32,263 bases of DNA from positions 1-32,263 of the IMG/VR virus record IMGVR_UViG_3300022074_000209. One strand, written 5' to 3'. Below, in pieces: positions 1-5,235 of the stretch (position 1 is the stretch's first letter; every line of letters begins with the position of its first letter). The translations under genes and the position numbers were made by a program. Origin of the DNA: a virus. Below the pieces are notes generated by a model. It was not told the origin of the DNA. It did not search any database and worked only from the letters and a program-made list of their open reading frames with translations.

Positions 1-1
1 A

Positions 2-163
2 CTACCAAAGTTCAAGTATCGTGCAAAGTACGGACGAATGTATAGTCATCATGTTTGCGAGGATTGTAAAAGAAAATACATCCTCGACAACATGTTACAG
101 AATCACTCAACATTAGAATGGAGGTGCATTAGATGCCACAACGCAAGAAGAAAAGAACGTTAA
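2..163 (+). CDS. Zinc-ribbon small protein, 5' end cut by window
   Basis: An open frame runs in from the left edge and stops at 161-163, giving 53 visible residues. It carries two Cys-X2-Cys pairs (CEDC and CIRC, visible residues 19-22 and 42-45) separated by 19 residues, followed by a basic tail, which is the pattern of a zinc-ribbon or zinc-finger fold. The family is not recognised. The last 31 bases overlap the next gene in another frame, which fits tight phage packing. A Met codon at 38 could be an internal start, so the gene may be shorter than it looks. Function is unknown; nucleic-acid binding is only a guess from the basic residues and zinc site. Confidence 0.55.
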   Translation, partial: LPKFKYRAKYGRMYSHHVCEDCKRKYILDNMLQNHSTLEWRCIRCHNARRKER

Positions 164-423
164 TTCAACGTTTGACAGACGAATTTTTTCGTTTGAGACC
201 AAAAGTGAGACGTGATCCACGGACCAAGGAGCATTTATTGGTTACACATAAGTATCACAGAGTAGAAAATATACTAAGAAAGAGATATGGTGATCTATAC
301 GTTATGACTATCCTTAACGTTGGTTCCATCATCATAGATGAGAAAGGAGAAGAACATGATATGTTTCAATTGCAAAGGGAATGGATTTCTAAGGCTAAGC
401 TGGGAAGGAGAACGAAGCATTGA
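133..423 (+). CDS. Small basic hypothetical protein
   Basis: A 96-residue protein that starts at an ATG preceded by a GGAGGT Shine-Dalgarno at about 120-125. The N-terminus is strongly basic (PQRKKKRT), and the whole protein is rich in Lys and Arg with a short hydrophobic stretch around MTILNVGSIII. It overlaps the preceding gene by 31 bases and the following gene by 68 bases in different frames. No family is recognised. The good ribosome site and basic composition support a real gene; binding to nucleic acid is possible but unproven. Confidence 0.6.
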   Translation: MPQRKKKRTLIQRLTDEFFRLRPKVRRDPRTKEHLLVTHKYHRVENILRKRYGDLYVMTILNVGSIIIDEKGEEHDMFQLQREWISKAKLGRRTKH

Positions 424-604
424 ACAATGCAAAGTATGTAACTCGCAGGGCGAAGTTAAGAATGATGAGCACTTTCACCAGTATTGGGACGACGGCGCAG
501 GCTCACCTACCTACTATTACGGTCCGCCGCTTGACGTCGAAGGAGATGAAGGCTTTAAAAACTACGAAATTTATCCAACCCTCACCAGTATTGACAGTTG
601 GTAA
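356..604 (+). CDS. DnaJ-type zinc-centre small protein
   Basis: An 82-residue protein beginning MICFNCKGNGF. It holds CFNCKGNG at residues 3-10 and CKVCNSQGE at 25-33, so CxxCxGxG followed by CxxCxxxG, which is one zinc centre of the DnaJ cysteine-rich fold. Such lone modules are common in phages and have no single known role. The start at 356 is chosen over the in-frame ATG at 338 because AAAGGAGA lies at 343-350, correctly spaced for 356. The C-terminal half is acidic and aromatic (HFHQYWDDGAG, YYYGPP). It overlaps the 133-423 gene by 68 bases. Confidence 0.65.
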   Translation: MICFNCKGNGFLRLSWEGERSIEQCKVCNSQGEVKNDEHFHQYWDDGAGSPTYYYGPPLDVEGDEGFKNYEIYPTLTSIDSW

Positions 605-656
605 AGGGGAAGAGCCACCTTTTTAGTTGCGAACTTTTCCATTTTACTCTATCTTT

Positions 657-691
657 CGGGGTGAGAAATATTTTTTCATTTTTCACTCCCG
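657..691 (+). other. Imperfect stem-loop between genes
   Basis: CGGG at 657-660 can pair with CCCG at 688-691, GTGA at 661-664 with TCAC at 683-686 (one bulged T), and the A-rich side with a T-run, enclosing an AT-rich loop. No U-tract follows the outer stem, so this is not a standard terminator; it could be an attenuator or RNA stabiliser. The rest of the 605-758 gap shows nothing else I can support. Confidence 0.3.
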
Positions 692-758
692 AGAAGGGGC
701 TGTCAGATAAGATCAACGATCATTCCAAGGCGGCCCCGTAAAAAGGAAAGGACGTAAA

Positions 759-1163
759 ATGGTTATTAAAAGCATAATAAAACTCATACCAGGGTTTAAA
801 CCTACGCCTAAATCAGGCACAGTCAGCACAATACAAAAATCTGCATCTAGGTTTGTTAAAAGAAGAAAACAGTTAGGTGGTGCTAAGTCAGTAATGCCTG
901 TCAAGAAAGCCATGGGTGGTCAAGCGTCTGAATCAGTTGCAAGAAGCAAGATTCTTAAAGAGCAGAGAGATAGAAAAAGACAAAGTTTACTTGATTCAAT
1001 TAATAGAACGCCTGGCGGTGCAGGAAAACCTAAAATTGTACCAAAGAAAAAGCCAAGAAAAGACCCACCAAAGCCAAGAAAACTTAGTGATGATCCACTA
1101 GCTCCTAAAAGCAGTGATGAAATCAAAGCATTAATAAATAAATTAAAACAGCAATTAAAGTAA
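759..1163 (+). CDS. Basic KAMGG-motif protein
   Basis: A 134-residue, very basic protein. Residues 50-54 are KAMGG, a motif shared almost identically at codon level with the genes at 20457 and 24044. The C-terminal half is a Pro/Lys-rich linker (KKKPRKDPPKPRK) followed by a short acidic and helical end. AAAGGAAAGG lies just upstream as the ribosome site. The stop overlaps the next start (TAATG at 1161-1165). No catalytic motif is visible. It may be a packaged or DNA-binding small protein; function is unknown. Confidence 0.7.
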   Translation: MVIKSIIKLIPGFKPTPKSGTVSTIQKSASRFVKRRKQLGGAKSVMPVKKAMGGQASESVARSKILKEQRDRKRQSLLDSINRTPGGAGKPKIVPKKKPRKDPPKPRKLSDDPLAPKSSDEIKALINKLKQQLK

Positions 1164-1381
1164 TGAACCACGAAGAAATCCTGAAGCAGAGGGACCTATT
1201 AGACACAATCCTCGCCTCACGGACCAACCAACTCGATAGAATTGAAAACATGAAAATTATGGACTCAATATATTTTAAGAAAAATTTACCCAAGAATGTG
1301 GTGCTATTTCCATTACAAAGGATAAAAAGATATGTACACAACACTTCCATCAAGCCCAATAAGAACAGTAAAAAAGTGTAA
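1163..1381 (+). CDS. Hypothetical small protein
   Basis: A 72-residue protein starting one base inside the preceding stop (TAATG), a typical sign of translational coupling. The N-terminal half looks helical and charged (MNHEEILKQRDLLDTIL), and the C-terminal half is basic. No family is recognised. Its end overlaps the next zinc-site gene by 50 bases. Confidence 0.5.
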   Translation: MNHEEILKQRDLLDTILASRTNQLDRIENMKIMDSIYFKKNLPKNVVLFPLQRIKRYVHNTSIKPNKNSKKV

Positions 1382-1532
1382 TAAATGCCCGAACTTCCAT
1401 GTGGAGTTCTTCAACCCTAAATTTAACAGAACCTATACCCCTATTGAATGGGAAAGAATAGTTACAGATGGTAGAGAGGCATTGGACAAAGCACTGCGAT
1501 TAGTTAAGGAAGATCCTAAGTTTTTTGGTTAA
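1332..1532 (+). CDS. Small CxxC...H zinc-site protein
   Basis: A 66-residue protein with CNKCPNFHVEFF near residues 16-27. A Cys-X2-Cys followed by His suggests half of a zinc site. The C-terminal half is amphipathic helix (DGREALDKALRLVKED). AAAGGA at about 1316-1321 lies ten bases before the ATG. It overlaps the preceding gene by 50 bases. No family is recognised. Confidence 0.5.
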   Translation: MYTTLPSSPIRTVKKCNKCPNFHVEFFNPKFNRTYTPIEWERIVTDGREALDKALRLVKEDPKFFG

Positions 1533-1590
1533 ATGTCGTTTTATATAGATGTTTTTAGTCAAGTAGTTACACTTTCTTTTTTATTAGACT

Positions 1591-1690
1591 ACCAAGTAAC
1601 AAGGTAACAAGGTAACAAGTAGCAGAATACTTACCTTTTTTGTTACTTACAAGGTATTTTATAGGTAACAAGAAGTAACAAATTACTAAA
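1591..1690 (+). repeat. Iteron-like GTAACAAG repeats before terS
   Basis: Three tandem copies of GTAACAAG (units of 8) run from about 1596 to 1619. After an inverted TTGTTACTTAC copy at 1640-1650, two more GTAACAA units lie near 1664-1682. The 1533-1753 gap is otherwise AT-rich with no gene. Repeats in this place, just before terS, could be binding sites for the small terminase or for a transcription regulator. No database comparison was possible. Confidence 0.55.
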
Positions 1691-1701
1691 ATAACTCGAT
1701 T

Positions 1702-1731
1702 TTGCTAGGTTTTATAATAAAAATATATTAT
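1702..1731 (+). promoter_or_regulatory. Candidate promoter for terS
   Basis: TTGCTA at 1702-1707, an 18-base spacer and TATTAT at 1726-1731 resemble a sigma-70 promoter. A second TATAAT at 1713-1718 lacks a clear -35. The predicted leader to the terS ATG at 1754 is short and has no Shine-Dalgarno. Confidence 0.35.
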
Positions 1732-1753
1732 CTTGTAAAAAACATCTATTGAA

Positions 1754-2278
1754 ATGAGCGAATTAGAAGAAGTAAAATTACCAGATGCATTATCGGACTT
1801 ATTGTTTGATAGAAACATAACACAGAAGCAACGCAAGTTTATTCTGCTGTTTGTCCATTCCGAAGGTTTGAAAACTGCAACTCAATGTGCTGTGGAAGCT
1901 GGATATGCAGCTGGTTCTGCGAAGGTACGGGCGTCAGAGTTACAAAACCCAGACAGATACCCACTTGTTGCAAAAGCAATTGATGCAGAGCGCCGTGCTG
2001 CTGTTGAAAGGTACAAGTGTAGTCAGGAGCGTTCTCTTTCTACATTGGCTAGAATTAGAGATCAGGCTTCAGCTGCTGGTAATTATAATGCTGCCGTAGC
2101 TGCAGAAACCAGGCGTGGCCAGATAGCAGGTTTGTATGTGGACAAGAAAGAAATCTTAACAGGTACTATTGATTCAATGTCAAGAGAAGAGGTTGAGAAA
2201 AAACTACAGGACTTGAAAGAACAATACAGTATTGAAACAACATTTGAAGAAGTAAAAGAATTAGAAAATAAATCTTGA
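1754..2278 (+). CDS. terS: Terminase small subunit
   Basis: A 174-residue protein of the Terminase_2 small-subunit type. It recognises phage DNA and hands it to the large subunit during packaging. Residues 22-70 show the family signature: ITQKQRKFILLFV, then an AGYA turn in a helix-turn-helix, then the ASELQNP...VAKAI stretch. The rest is helical oligomerisation region with an acidic, Lys-rich tail. It lies 3.1 kb upstream of terL rather than next to it. No Shine-Dalgarno precedes the ATG. Its stop codon TGA sits inside the -35 box of the following promoter. Confidence 0.88.
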   Translation: MSELEEVKLPDALSDLLFDRNITQKQRKFILLFVHSEGLKTATQCAVEAGYAAGSAKVRASELQNPDRYPLVAKAIDAERRAAVERYKCSQERSLSTLARIRDQASAAGNYNAAVAAETRRGQIAGLYVDKKEILTGTIDSMSREEVEKKLQDLKEQYSIETTFEEVKELENKS

Positions 2279-2303
2279 CTATAAGATTAGTTGGGAGTAT
2301 ATA
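2275..2303 (+). promoter_or_regulatory. Promoter P1 (TTGACT-17-TATATA)
   Basis: TTGACT at 2275-2280, spacer of 17, TATATA at 2298-2303, with TTGGGAG directly before the -10. It is the first of four related promoters. The terS stop codon (2276-2278) lies within the -35. It would drive the small genes from 2326. Confidence 0.7.
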
Positions 2304-2325
2304 GGTTTTAGAAAGAGAGGAAGCT

Positions 2326-2544
2326 ATGCATATAGATAAATACGTAGTGAATAATATCGGTCCAAAGTGGACTAATGGTAAAGTTAAAAAGAATCAATTG
2401 CTTGATAGTCTTGATGGTACTGATGGTATTGAATTAAAAAAGTTAGTGCCTTTGTTAGAGCAGTGGTTTGAAACTGTTACTGGAGGATGGTCTGATAAAA
2501 AGGTTGAGTTAGTTATTAATGTTAAGGAGGAAGATAGAAAATGA
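2326..2544 (+). CDS. Hypothetical protein, first gene after P1
   Basis: A 72-residue protein preceded by GAAAGAGAGGAAG as ribosome site. It looks like a small globular domain (GPKWTNGKVKKNQLLDSL, then a helix LKKLVPLLEQWFETV). The end overlaps the next gene as ATGA at 2541-2544, so the two are probably co-translated. No family is recognised. Confidence 0.6.
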   Translation: MHIDKYVVNNIGPKWTNGKVKKNQLLDSLDGTDGIELKKLVPLLEQWFETVTGGWSDKKVELVINVKEEDRK

Positions 2545-2741
2545 CAAATTATAGAGAGGGAGTTATGAGCCCTGTGAAAATGTTACAAACTATTTCTGGT
2601 ATTTGTAAGACCAATGGTAAGATTGATTGGAACAACACTGGTCAGACACCAGAAGATGAGTTTAGGTTTATAGCTAATATGATAGATACTTATCTTGAAG
2701 ATCAAGACAAGGGCAGTGAGGGTGCAAATCAAGATGACTGA
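2541..2741 (+). CDS. Hypothetical acidic small protein
   Basis: A 66-residue protein coupled by ATGA to the gene before it. AAGGAGGAAG ahead of its start is a strong Shine-Dalgarno. The C-terminal half is acidic and ends in DD. It is part of the P1 operon of mini-genes. No family is recognised. Confidence 0.6.
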   Translation: MTNYREGVMSPVKMLQTISGICKTNGKIDWNNTGQTPEDEFRFIANMIDTYLEDQDKGSEGANQDD

Positions 2742-2859
2742 GGAGCTGTTTTGGAATCGTGTTGGTTGGTTACGACATGCTATGATTACTGCAGAACATT
2801 TTGAGTTTCGCCTCTTGTGGTATTGGAAGCTACAAGATTTGATGAGAAAGCAACCATGA
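2734..2859 (+). CDS. 41-residue Trp-rich mini-protein
   Basis: The ATG at 2734 opens a 41-residue frame beginning MTEELFWNRVGWLRH and ending at TGA 2857-2859. It overlaps the previous gene by 8 bases and the next by ATGA, so it fits a coupled chain with no gaps. Four Trp residues in 41 and an amphipathic character suggest a membrane-surface or helix-packing peptide. The family is unknown. Confidence 0.5.
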   Translation: MTEELFWNRVGWLRHAMITAEHFEFRLLWYWKLQDLMRKQP

Positions 2860-2960
2860 TACAAATTGTGTTATTGTTGTTTGTAATACTCTTTGCCATG
2901 CATTGGAAAATTGCATTAATAGTTTTTGGTTTTATATATTATTTTGGTTGGCCCTTCTGA
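2856..2960 (+). CDS. 34-residue membrane mini-protein
   Basis: The ATG at 2856 overlaps the preceding stop as ATGA. The product begins MIQIVLLLFVILFAMHWK and continues ALIVFGFIYYFGWPF, so it is almost entirely hydrophobic, with one or two membrane segments around a single Lys. The stop TGA at 2958-2960 overlaps the first two bases of the tRNA. A pinholin, antiholin or superinfection-exclusion role is possible; nothing in the sequence decides it. Confidence 0.5.
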   Translation: MIQIVLLLFVILFAMHWKIALIVFGFIYYFGWPF

Positions 2961-3034
2961 TCCCATAGCTCAGATGGTAGAGCAATTCACTTTTAATGAA
3001 TGGGTCGCAAGTTCGAGCCTTGCTGGGATCGCCA
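2959..3034 (+). tRNA. tRNA-Lys (anticodon UUU), CCA encoded
   Basis: A complete cloverleaf of 76 bases. The acceptor stem is GATCCCA paired with TGGGATC, the D-stem GCTC/GAGC, the anticodon stem ATTCA/TGAAT with loop CTTTTAA (anticodon TTT), and the T-arm GCAAG TTCGAGC CTTGC. A discriminator G and encoded CCA follow. It reads AAA/AAG, the dominant Lys codons in this lysine-rich, AT-rich genome. It is jammed between two genes: the upstream stop overlaps it by 2 bases and the next ATG follows one base after CCA. Confidence 0.95.
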
Positions 3035-3035
3035 C

Positions 3036-3449
3036 ATGAAACCAGAGTCAAAGTTGTGGCAGTTGGTCAAGAAAAACATTACTTCCATTCATTGGACTAG
3101 ATTAGAATCTTGGGCTATGCCTGGTGTACCAGATGTCTTCGGCATCCAGGACGGCATCAGCGTTTTTGTGGAGTTGAAAGTAACTCGCAGTAATAAAATA
3201 GGTTTATCTGCCTTCCAAAAAAACTGGCTATATAACCATTATTTGCAAGGTGGCAGAAGTTTTATTATGCTTCAGCACCTCGGACAGAGGACACTCTACA
3301 TATTTCCAAGTTCCATTCTCCATTCTCCACTGACAATCACCTCGGCCCCTCATTATAGGGTAGAGCTCCCTGCATCCCCAGCAGCCTGGACTCAGGTGGC
3401 TGAACACCTTCTCCATTATCCATTGCCAGAGCCCAACCAACAGGTATAG
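3036..3449 (+). CDS. VRR-NUC-like nuclease (PD-(D/E)xK fold)
   Basis: A 137-residue protein starting MKPESKLWQLVKKN. Residues P32-D33, then V45-E46-L47-K48, then FQKNWL at about 60-65 give the D-X12-ExK plus downstream Gln pattern of VRR-NUC and Holliday-junction-resolvase-like nucleases. Phage copies typically cut branched or replication-intermediate DNA. The in-frame ATG at 3000 lies inside the tRNA and is rejected. The ATG at 3036 is one base after the tRNA and has no Shine-Dalgarno. From about 3260 onward the base composition rises sharply in GC, unlike the first half, which may mark a recombination joint. Confidence 0.8.
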   Translation: MKPESKLWQLVKKNITSIHWTRLESWAMPGVPDVFGIQDGISVFVELKVTRSNKIGLSAFQKNWLYNHYLQGGRSFIMLQHLGQRTLYIFPSSILHSPLTITSAPHYRVELPASPAAWTQVAEHLLHYPLPEPNQQV

Positions 3450-3496
3450 TAATAAAGGTCAGGTCTCCCTGGCAGCTGGTGCAGCCAACAGGATCT

Positions 3497-3599
3497 CCAT
3501 TTCCATTGTCAACCGTTACTAACCGTTACATGTGTATAAGGGATATGGTGCAGCCCACACCAGTCTGATTTCCGTGGAACTTAATCTTCTTTTTACCTC
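3497..3599 (+). promoter_or_regulatory. Upstream regulatory module, copy A
   Basis: Contains in order CCATTTCCATTG (3497-3508), a tandem repeat AACCGTTAC at 3511-3519 and 3521-3529, TATAAGGGATA from 3535, a TGGTG/CACCA stem (3546-3550 with 3558-3562) and TTCCGTGG (3570-3577), then promoter P2. The same order of elements occurs in copies B and C. The rest of 3450-3699 holds only this module, P2 and its leader. Confidence 0.5.
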
Positions 3600-3628
3600 T
3601 TGACTATCTAATAAGATGGGACTATATA
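3600..3628 (+). promoter_or_regulatory. Promoter P2 (TTGACT-17-TATATA)
   Basis: TTGACT at 3600-3605, spacer of 17 ending ATGGGAC, and TATATA at 3623-3628. This placement rules out the ATG at 3616 as a start codon for the following gene. Confidence 0.7.
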
Positions 3629-3635
3629 AGTATCA

Positions 3636-3679
3636 GGGTCGGCACCGAATCCGTTTAGAAGTTCCTAGGACACCGACCC
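3636..3679 (+). other. Structured 5' leader of the P2 transcript
   Basis: GGGTCGG at 3636-3642 pairs perfectly with CCGACCC at 3673-3679, enclosing about 30 bases, just upstream of the ATTAGAAAGG ribosome site. It is a possible RNA switch or stabilising hairpin; no known riboswitch is recognised. Confidence 0.45.
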
Positions 3680-3699
3680 ACATTAGAAAGGTAGAAACG

Positions 3700-4035
3700 A
3701 TGACTGAAGCATTAAAGAAAGATTACGAGAAGACCTGCGCAGAGCGCATAGACGAACAGTGGCAGCAGAGGCGAGAAGATCTGTCAGATCCTGAGTTTGA
3801 AGGACTCGGGTTTGACTACGTTGAGCCGCATACATTCACCGACCAACTAGAAGGATACTGGCGTTGGCAGTTCTCCTGGGGCGGGCCCAGCGACGAGCTG
3901 CGAGCATATGTAAACGAACTTAAAGAAATACATCGCCTGGAATACTGGTTCATGGACTGGATGGACGGTGCGAAGCTGGAGCTGCAGCCAGGACCTGAAT
4001 GGCAGAGGATGGAAGAGATGATTGAGGTTTCCTAA
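3700..4035 (+). CDS. Hypothetical acidic, Trp-rich protein (GC-rich gene)
   Basis: A 111-residue protein beginning MTEALKKDYEKTCAERIDEQ. The start at 3700 is chosen because GAAAGG at 3686-3691 precedes it and the longer frame to 3616 would begin inside promoter P2. It is helical, acidic and rich in Trp (WQQRRED, YWRWQFSWGG, YWFMDWMDG, PGPEWQRM). No family is recognised. Base composition is about 55% GC in the 60 bases counted by hand at 3721-3780, far above the roughly 30% counted at 8041-8100, which suggests acquisition from another source. It overlaps the next mini-gene as TAATG. Confidence 0.65.
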   Translation: MTEALKKDYEKTCAERIDEQWQQRREDLSDPEFEGLGFDYVEPHTFTDQLEGYWRWQFSWGGPSDELRAYVNELKEIHRLEYWFMDWMDGAKLELQPGPEWQRMEEMIEVS

Positions 4036-4130
4036 TGATCCTGCTCATTACATTGCTTTTTGCATCGCATCACCCATACCTGGGTGCAGCGGTTTTGGCT
4101 GTGTACCTGGCGTGGACATCACTGTGGTAG
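4035..4130 (+). CDS. 31-residue membrane mini-protein
   Basis: The ATG at 4035 shares a base with the previous stop (TAATG). The product MILLITLLFASHHPYLGAAV plus LAVYLAWTSLW is hydrophobic throughout except for a His-His-Pro centre, so it is a membrane peptide with one or two short helices. It is the second such mini-protein in the terS-terL interval. The longer TTG-start frame covering 4022-4258 is rejected. A lysis-timing or exclusion role is a guess. Confidence 0.45.
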   Translation: MILLITLLFASHHPYLGAAVLAVYLAWTSLW

Positions 4131-4146
4131 CACGGTGTCTCCACCT

Positions 4147-4241
4147 CCATTCCATTACACATAGCTTTTGGTATAGGGTATATATAGGGATACACAGGAG
4201 TCCCTGCACAAGTTGCACGGAAGTTCCTGTTGAAAAAAGAT
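4147..4241 (+). promoter_or_regulatory. Upstream regulatory module, copy B
   Basis: Same element order as copies A and C: CCATTCCATTAC (4147-4158), TATATAGGGATA from 4181, a small AGGGA/TCCCT stem (4186-4190 with 4201-4205), GTTCCTGTTG (from 4223), then promoter P3 at 4242. Confidence 0.5.
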
Positions 4242-4270
4242 TTGACAGGTATAATTAAATGGGATATAAA
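4242..4270 (+). promoter_or_regulatory. Promoter P3 (TTGACA-17-TATAAA)
   Basis: TTGACA at 4242-4247, a spacer of 17 ending AAATGGGA, and TATAAA at 4265-4270. It is the closest of the four to the sigma-70 consensus and lies 35 bases before the gene at 4305. Confidence 0.72.
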
Positions 4271-4304
4271 GGGATAATTAACAGAAAGACGAAAGGATAA
4301 AATA

Positions 4305-4718
4305 ATGTCGAAAGCAGTTAATATATTAGAAGTGCTAGAAAAAGCTCATCAGAGTTCAGCTAGTGTAAGTAAAAGAAATAAACAAGCTATCATAGATGCC
4401 TATGGTCGTGCCTTAACAATGAAGAAAGTATTAGACGATTTCATCAAAGTAAATCGTAATCTTATTATTGATATGGGTATCAGCGAGAACGCAAACCTAT
4501 TACATGGTAAGGACTACTCTTTACACGTAACACAAAAACTATCTGTAAAGGTTGATAGTAAGCTTGTTAAGGAAGCACTTGGCGAGTTGGAATACCACAA
4601 ATGTAAAGTGCCAACACAATACAAACAAATACAAGCAATGCCTAATGAAGAGGCAACAGTTCGCAGAAATAGGAAAGCTACAATTGAAGAAGTAGCTGAC
4701 TTTAAGATTACTGCTTAG
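4305..4718 (+). CDS. Hypothetical protein under P3
   Basis: A 137-residue protein with CGAAAGGAT as ribosome site. The first half is helical (ILEVLEKAHQSSAS, RALTMKKVLDDFIKVNRNLI). The middle is probably beta (GKDYSLHVTQKLSVKVDSKLVKEALG), and the end is basic then acidic. No family is recognised. It is followed 25 bases later by a very stable UUCG hairpin, so it probably forms a one-gene transcription unit with P3. Confidence 0.65.
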   Translation: MSKAVNILEVLEKAHQSSASVSKRNKQAIIDAYGRALTMKKVLDDFIKVNRNLIIDMGISENANLLHGKDYSLHVTQKLSVKVDSKLVKEALGELEYHKCKVPTQYKQIQAMPNEEATVRRNRKATIEEVADFKITA

Positions 4719-4743
4719 TTCCGATATATGCCTAAGTAGTATT

Positions 4744-4761
4744 GGGCGACTTCGGTCGCCC
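4744..4761 (+). terminator. UUCG tetraloop hairpin after the 4305 gene
   Basis: GGGCGAC (4744-4750), loop TTCG (4751-4754), GTCGCCC (4755-4761): seven perfect GC-rich pairs closed by a UUCG tetraloop. The following bases are ATTTCC rather than a U-run, so it may act as a terminator with help or as a 3' end stabiliser. Confidence 0.6.
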
Positions 4762-4873
4762 ATTTCCATTACCCATTACTTAGGACTAGTGCTACTATAG
4801 TATATAAGGATAGTAACACCATGCAGACGGAGTTCCGTGGGTCGTGTCAAGTAAAAAAAGTTTTCGAATGTTC
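4760..4873 (+). promoter_or_regulatory. Upstream regulatory module, copy C
   Basis: CCATTTCCATTACCC (from 4760), an inverted repeat (4789-4798 with 4810-4819, nine of ten pairs) flanking TATATAAGG, and TTCCGTGG (4833-4840), then promoter P4. This is the third copy of the same arrangement. It starts inside the foot of the UUCG hairpin. Confidence 0.5.
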
Positions 4874-4902
4874 TTGATTATAAAATAGAATGGGAGTACA
4901 AG
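4874..4902 (+). promoter_or_regulatory. Promoter P4 (TTGATT-17-TACAAG)
   Basis: TTGATT at 4874-4879, a 17-base spacer ending AATGGGAG, and TACAAG at 4897-4902. The -10 is poor, but the spacer is nearly the same as in P1-P3 and ATTAGAAAGGAG follows at once. Confidence 0.5.
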
Positions 4903-4925
4903 ATCATTAGAAAGGAGAAATCACA

Positions 4926-5174
4926 ATGCCAGATAATGATGACTACTTATCTCGTCAGTTGCAAATGGTTAGCCAACAGTTCGGTTTAACTAATCCAACT
5001 GATCAACCAATTACTAATCAGCAACACGTTGATAATATTAATTGGAAAGCACTTTATAAAGTTCTTGAGAGTGAAGTTGAAACTGTGATCCTTGATCCTA
5101 ACTGTCCTAGTTATGTCAAGGAATGGGGTCAACGTATCATGTCCAAACTAGCCGAACACTTACCAAGAAGGTAA
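4926..5174 (+). CDS. Hypothetical protein under P4
   Basis: An 82-residue protein with AGAAAGGAGAA as ribosome site. The N-terminus is Gln/Asn-rich (SRQLQMVSQQFGL, TNQQHVDNINW). The C-terminal half looks like a compact helical domain (ALYKVLESEVETVI, YVKEWGQRIMSKLAEHL). A good terminator follows at 5199, so P4 to 5223 is one unit. No family is recognised. Confidence 0.65.
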   Translation: MPDNDDYLSRQLQMVSQQFGLTNPTDQPITNQQHVDNINWKALYKVLESEVETVILDPNCPSYVKEWGQRIMSKLAEHLPRR

Positions 5175-5198
5175 GTTACCCACGTGGGCTGGTACGAA

Positions 5199-5223
5199 GG
5201 GCAGGTTATCCTGCCCTTTTTTT
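5199..5223 (+). terminator. Rho-independent terminator
   Basis: GGGCAGG (5199-5205), loop TTAT, CCTGCCC (5210-5216), then seven T residues (5217-5223). It closes the accessory interval before terL. Confidence 0.92.
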
Positions 5224-5235
5224 ATGTCCAATCAC

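Noticed and set aside
420-626. 68-residue frame overlapping the zinc-centre gene
   Set aside because: It is a shadow in another frame without a ribosome site; the CxxC protein at 356 explains the region.
1591-1690. CRISPR-like array
   Set aside because: Repeats are only 8 bases and have no spacers of regular size.
2959-3034. tRNA as a prophage attachment site
   Set aside because: No integrase is visible and the tRNA is embedded in the phage operon, which fits a phage-encoded tRNA.
4181-4200. TATATAGGGATACAC as a T7-type phage polymerase promoter
   Set aside because: It resembles the T7 initiation region only loosely, there is no phage RNA polymerase gene in the window, and the nearby TTGAC promoters suit the host enzyme.
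4022-4258. 78-residue frame with TTG start
   Set aside because: It has no Shine-Dalgarno, runs through regulatory module B and the -35 of P3, and competes with the better-placed 31-residue frame at 4035.
4821-4877. 18-residue micro-frame MQTEFRGSCQVKKVFECS in module C
   Set aside because: No Shine-Dalgarno, and it ends inside the -35 of P4; chance frame is more likely.
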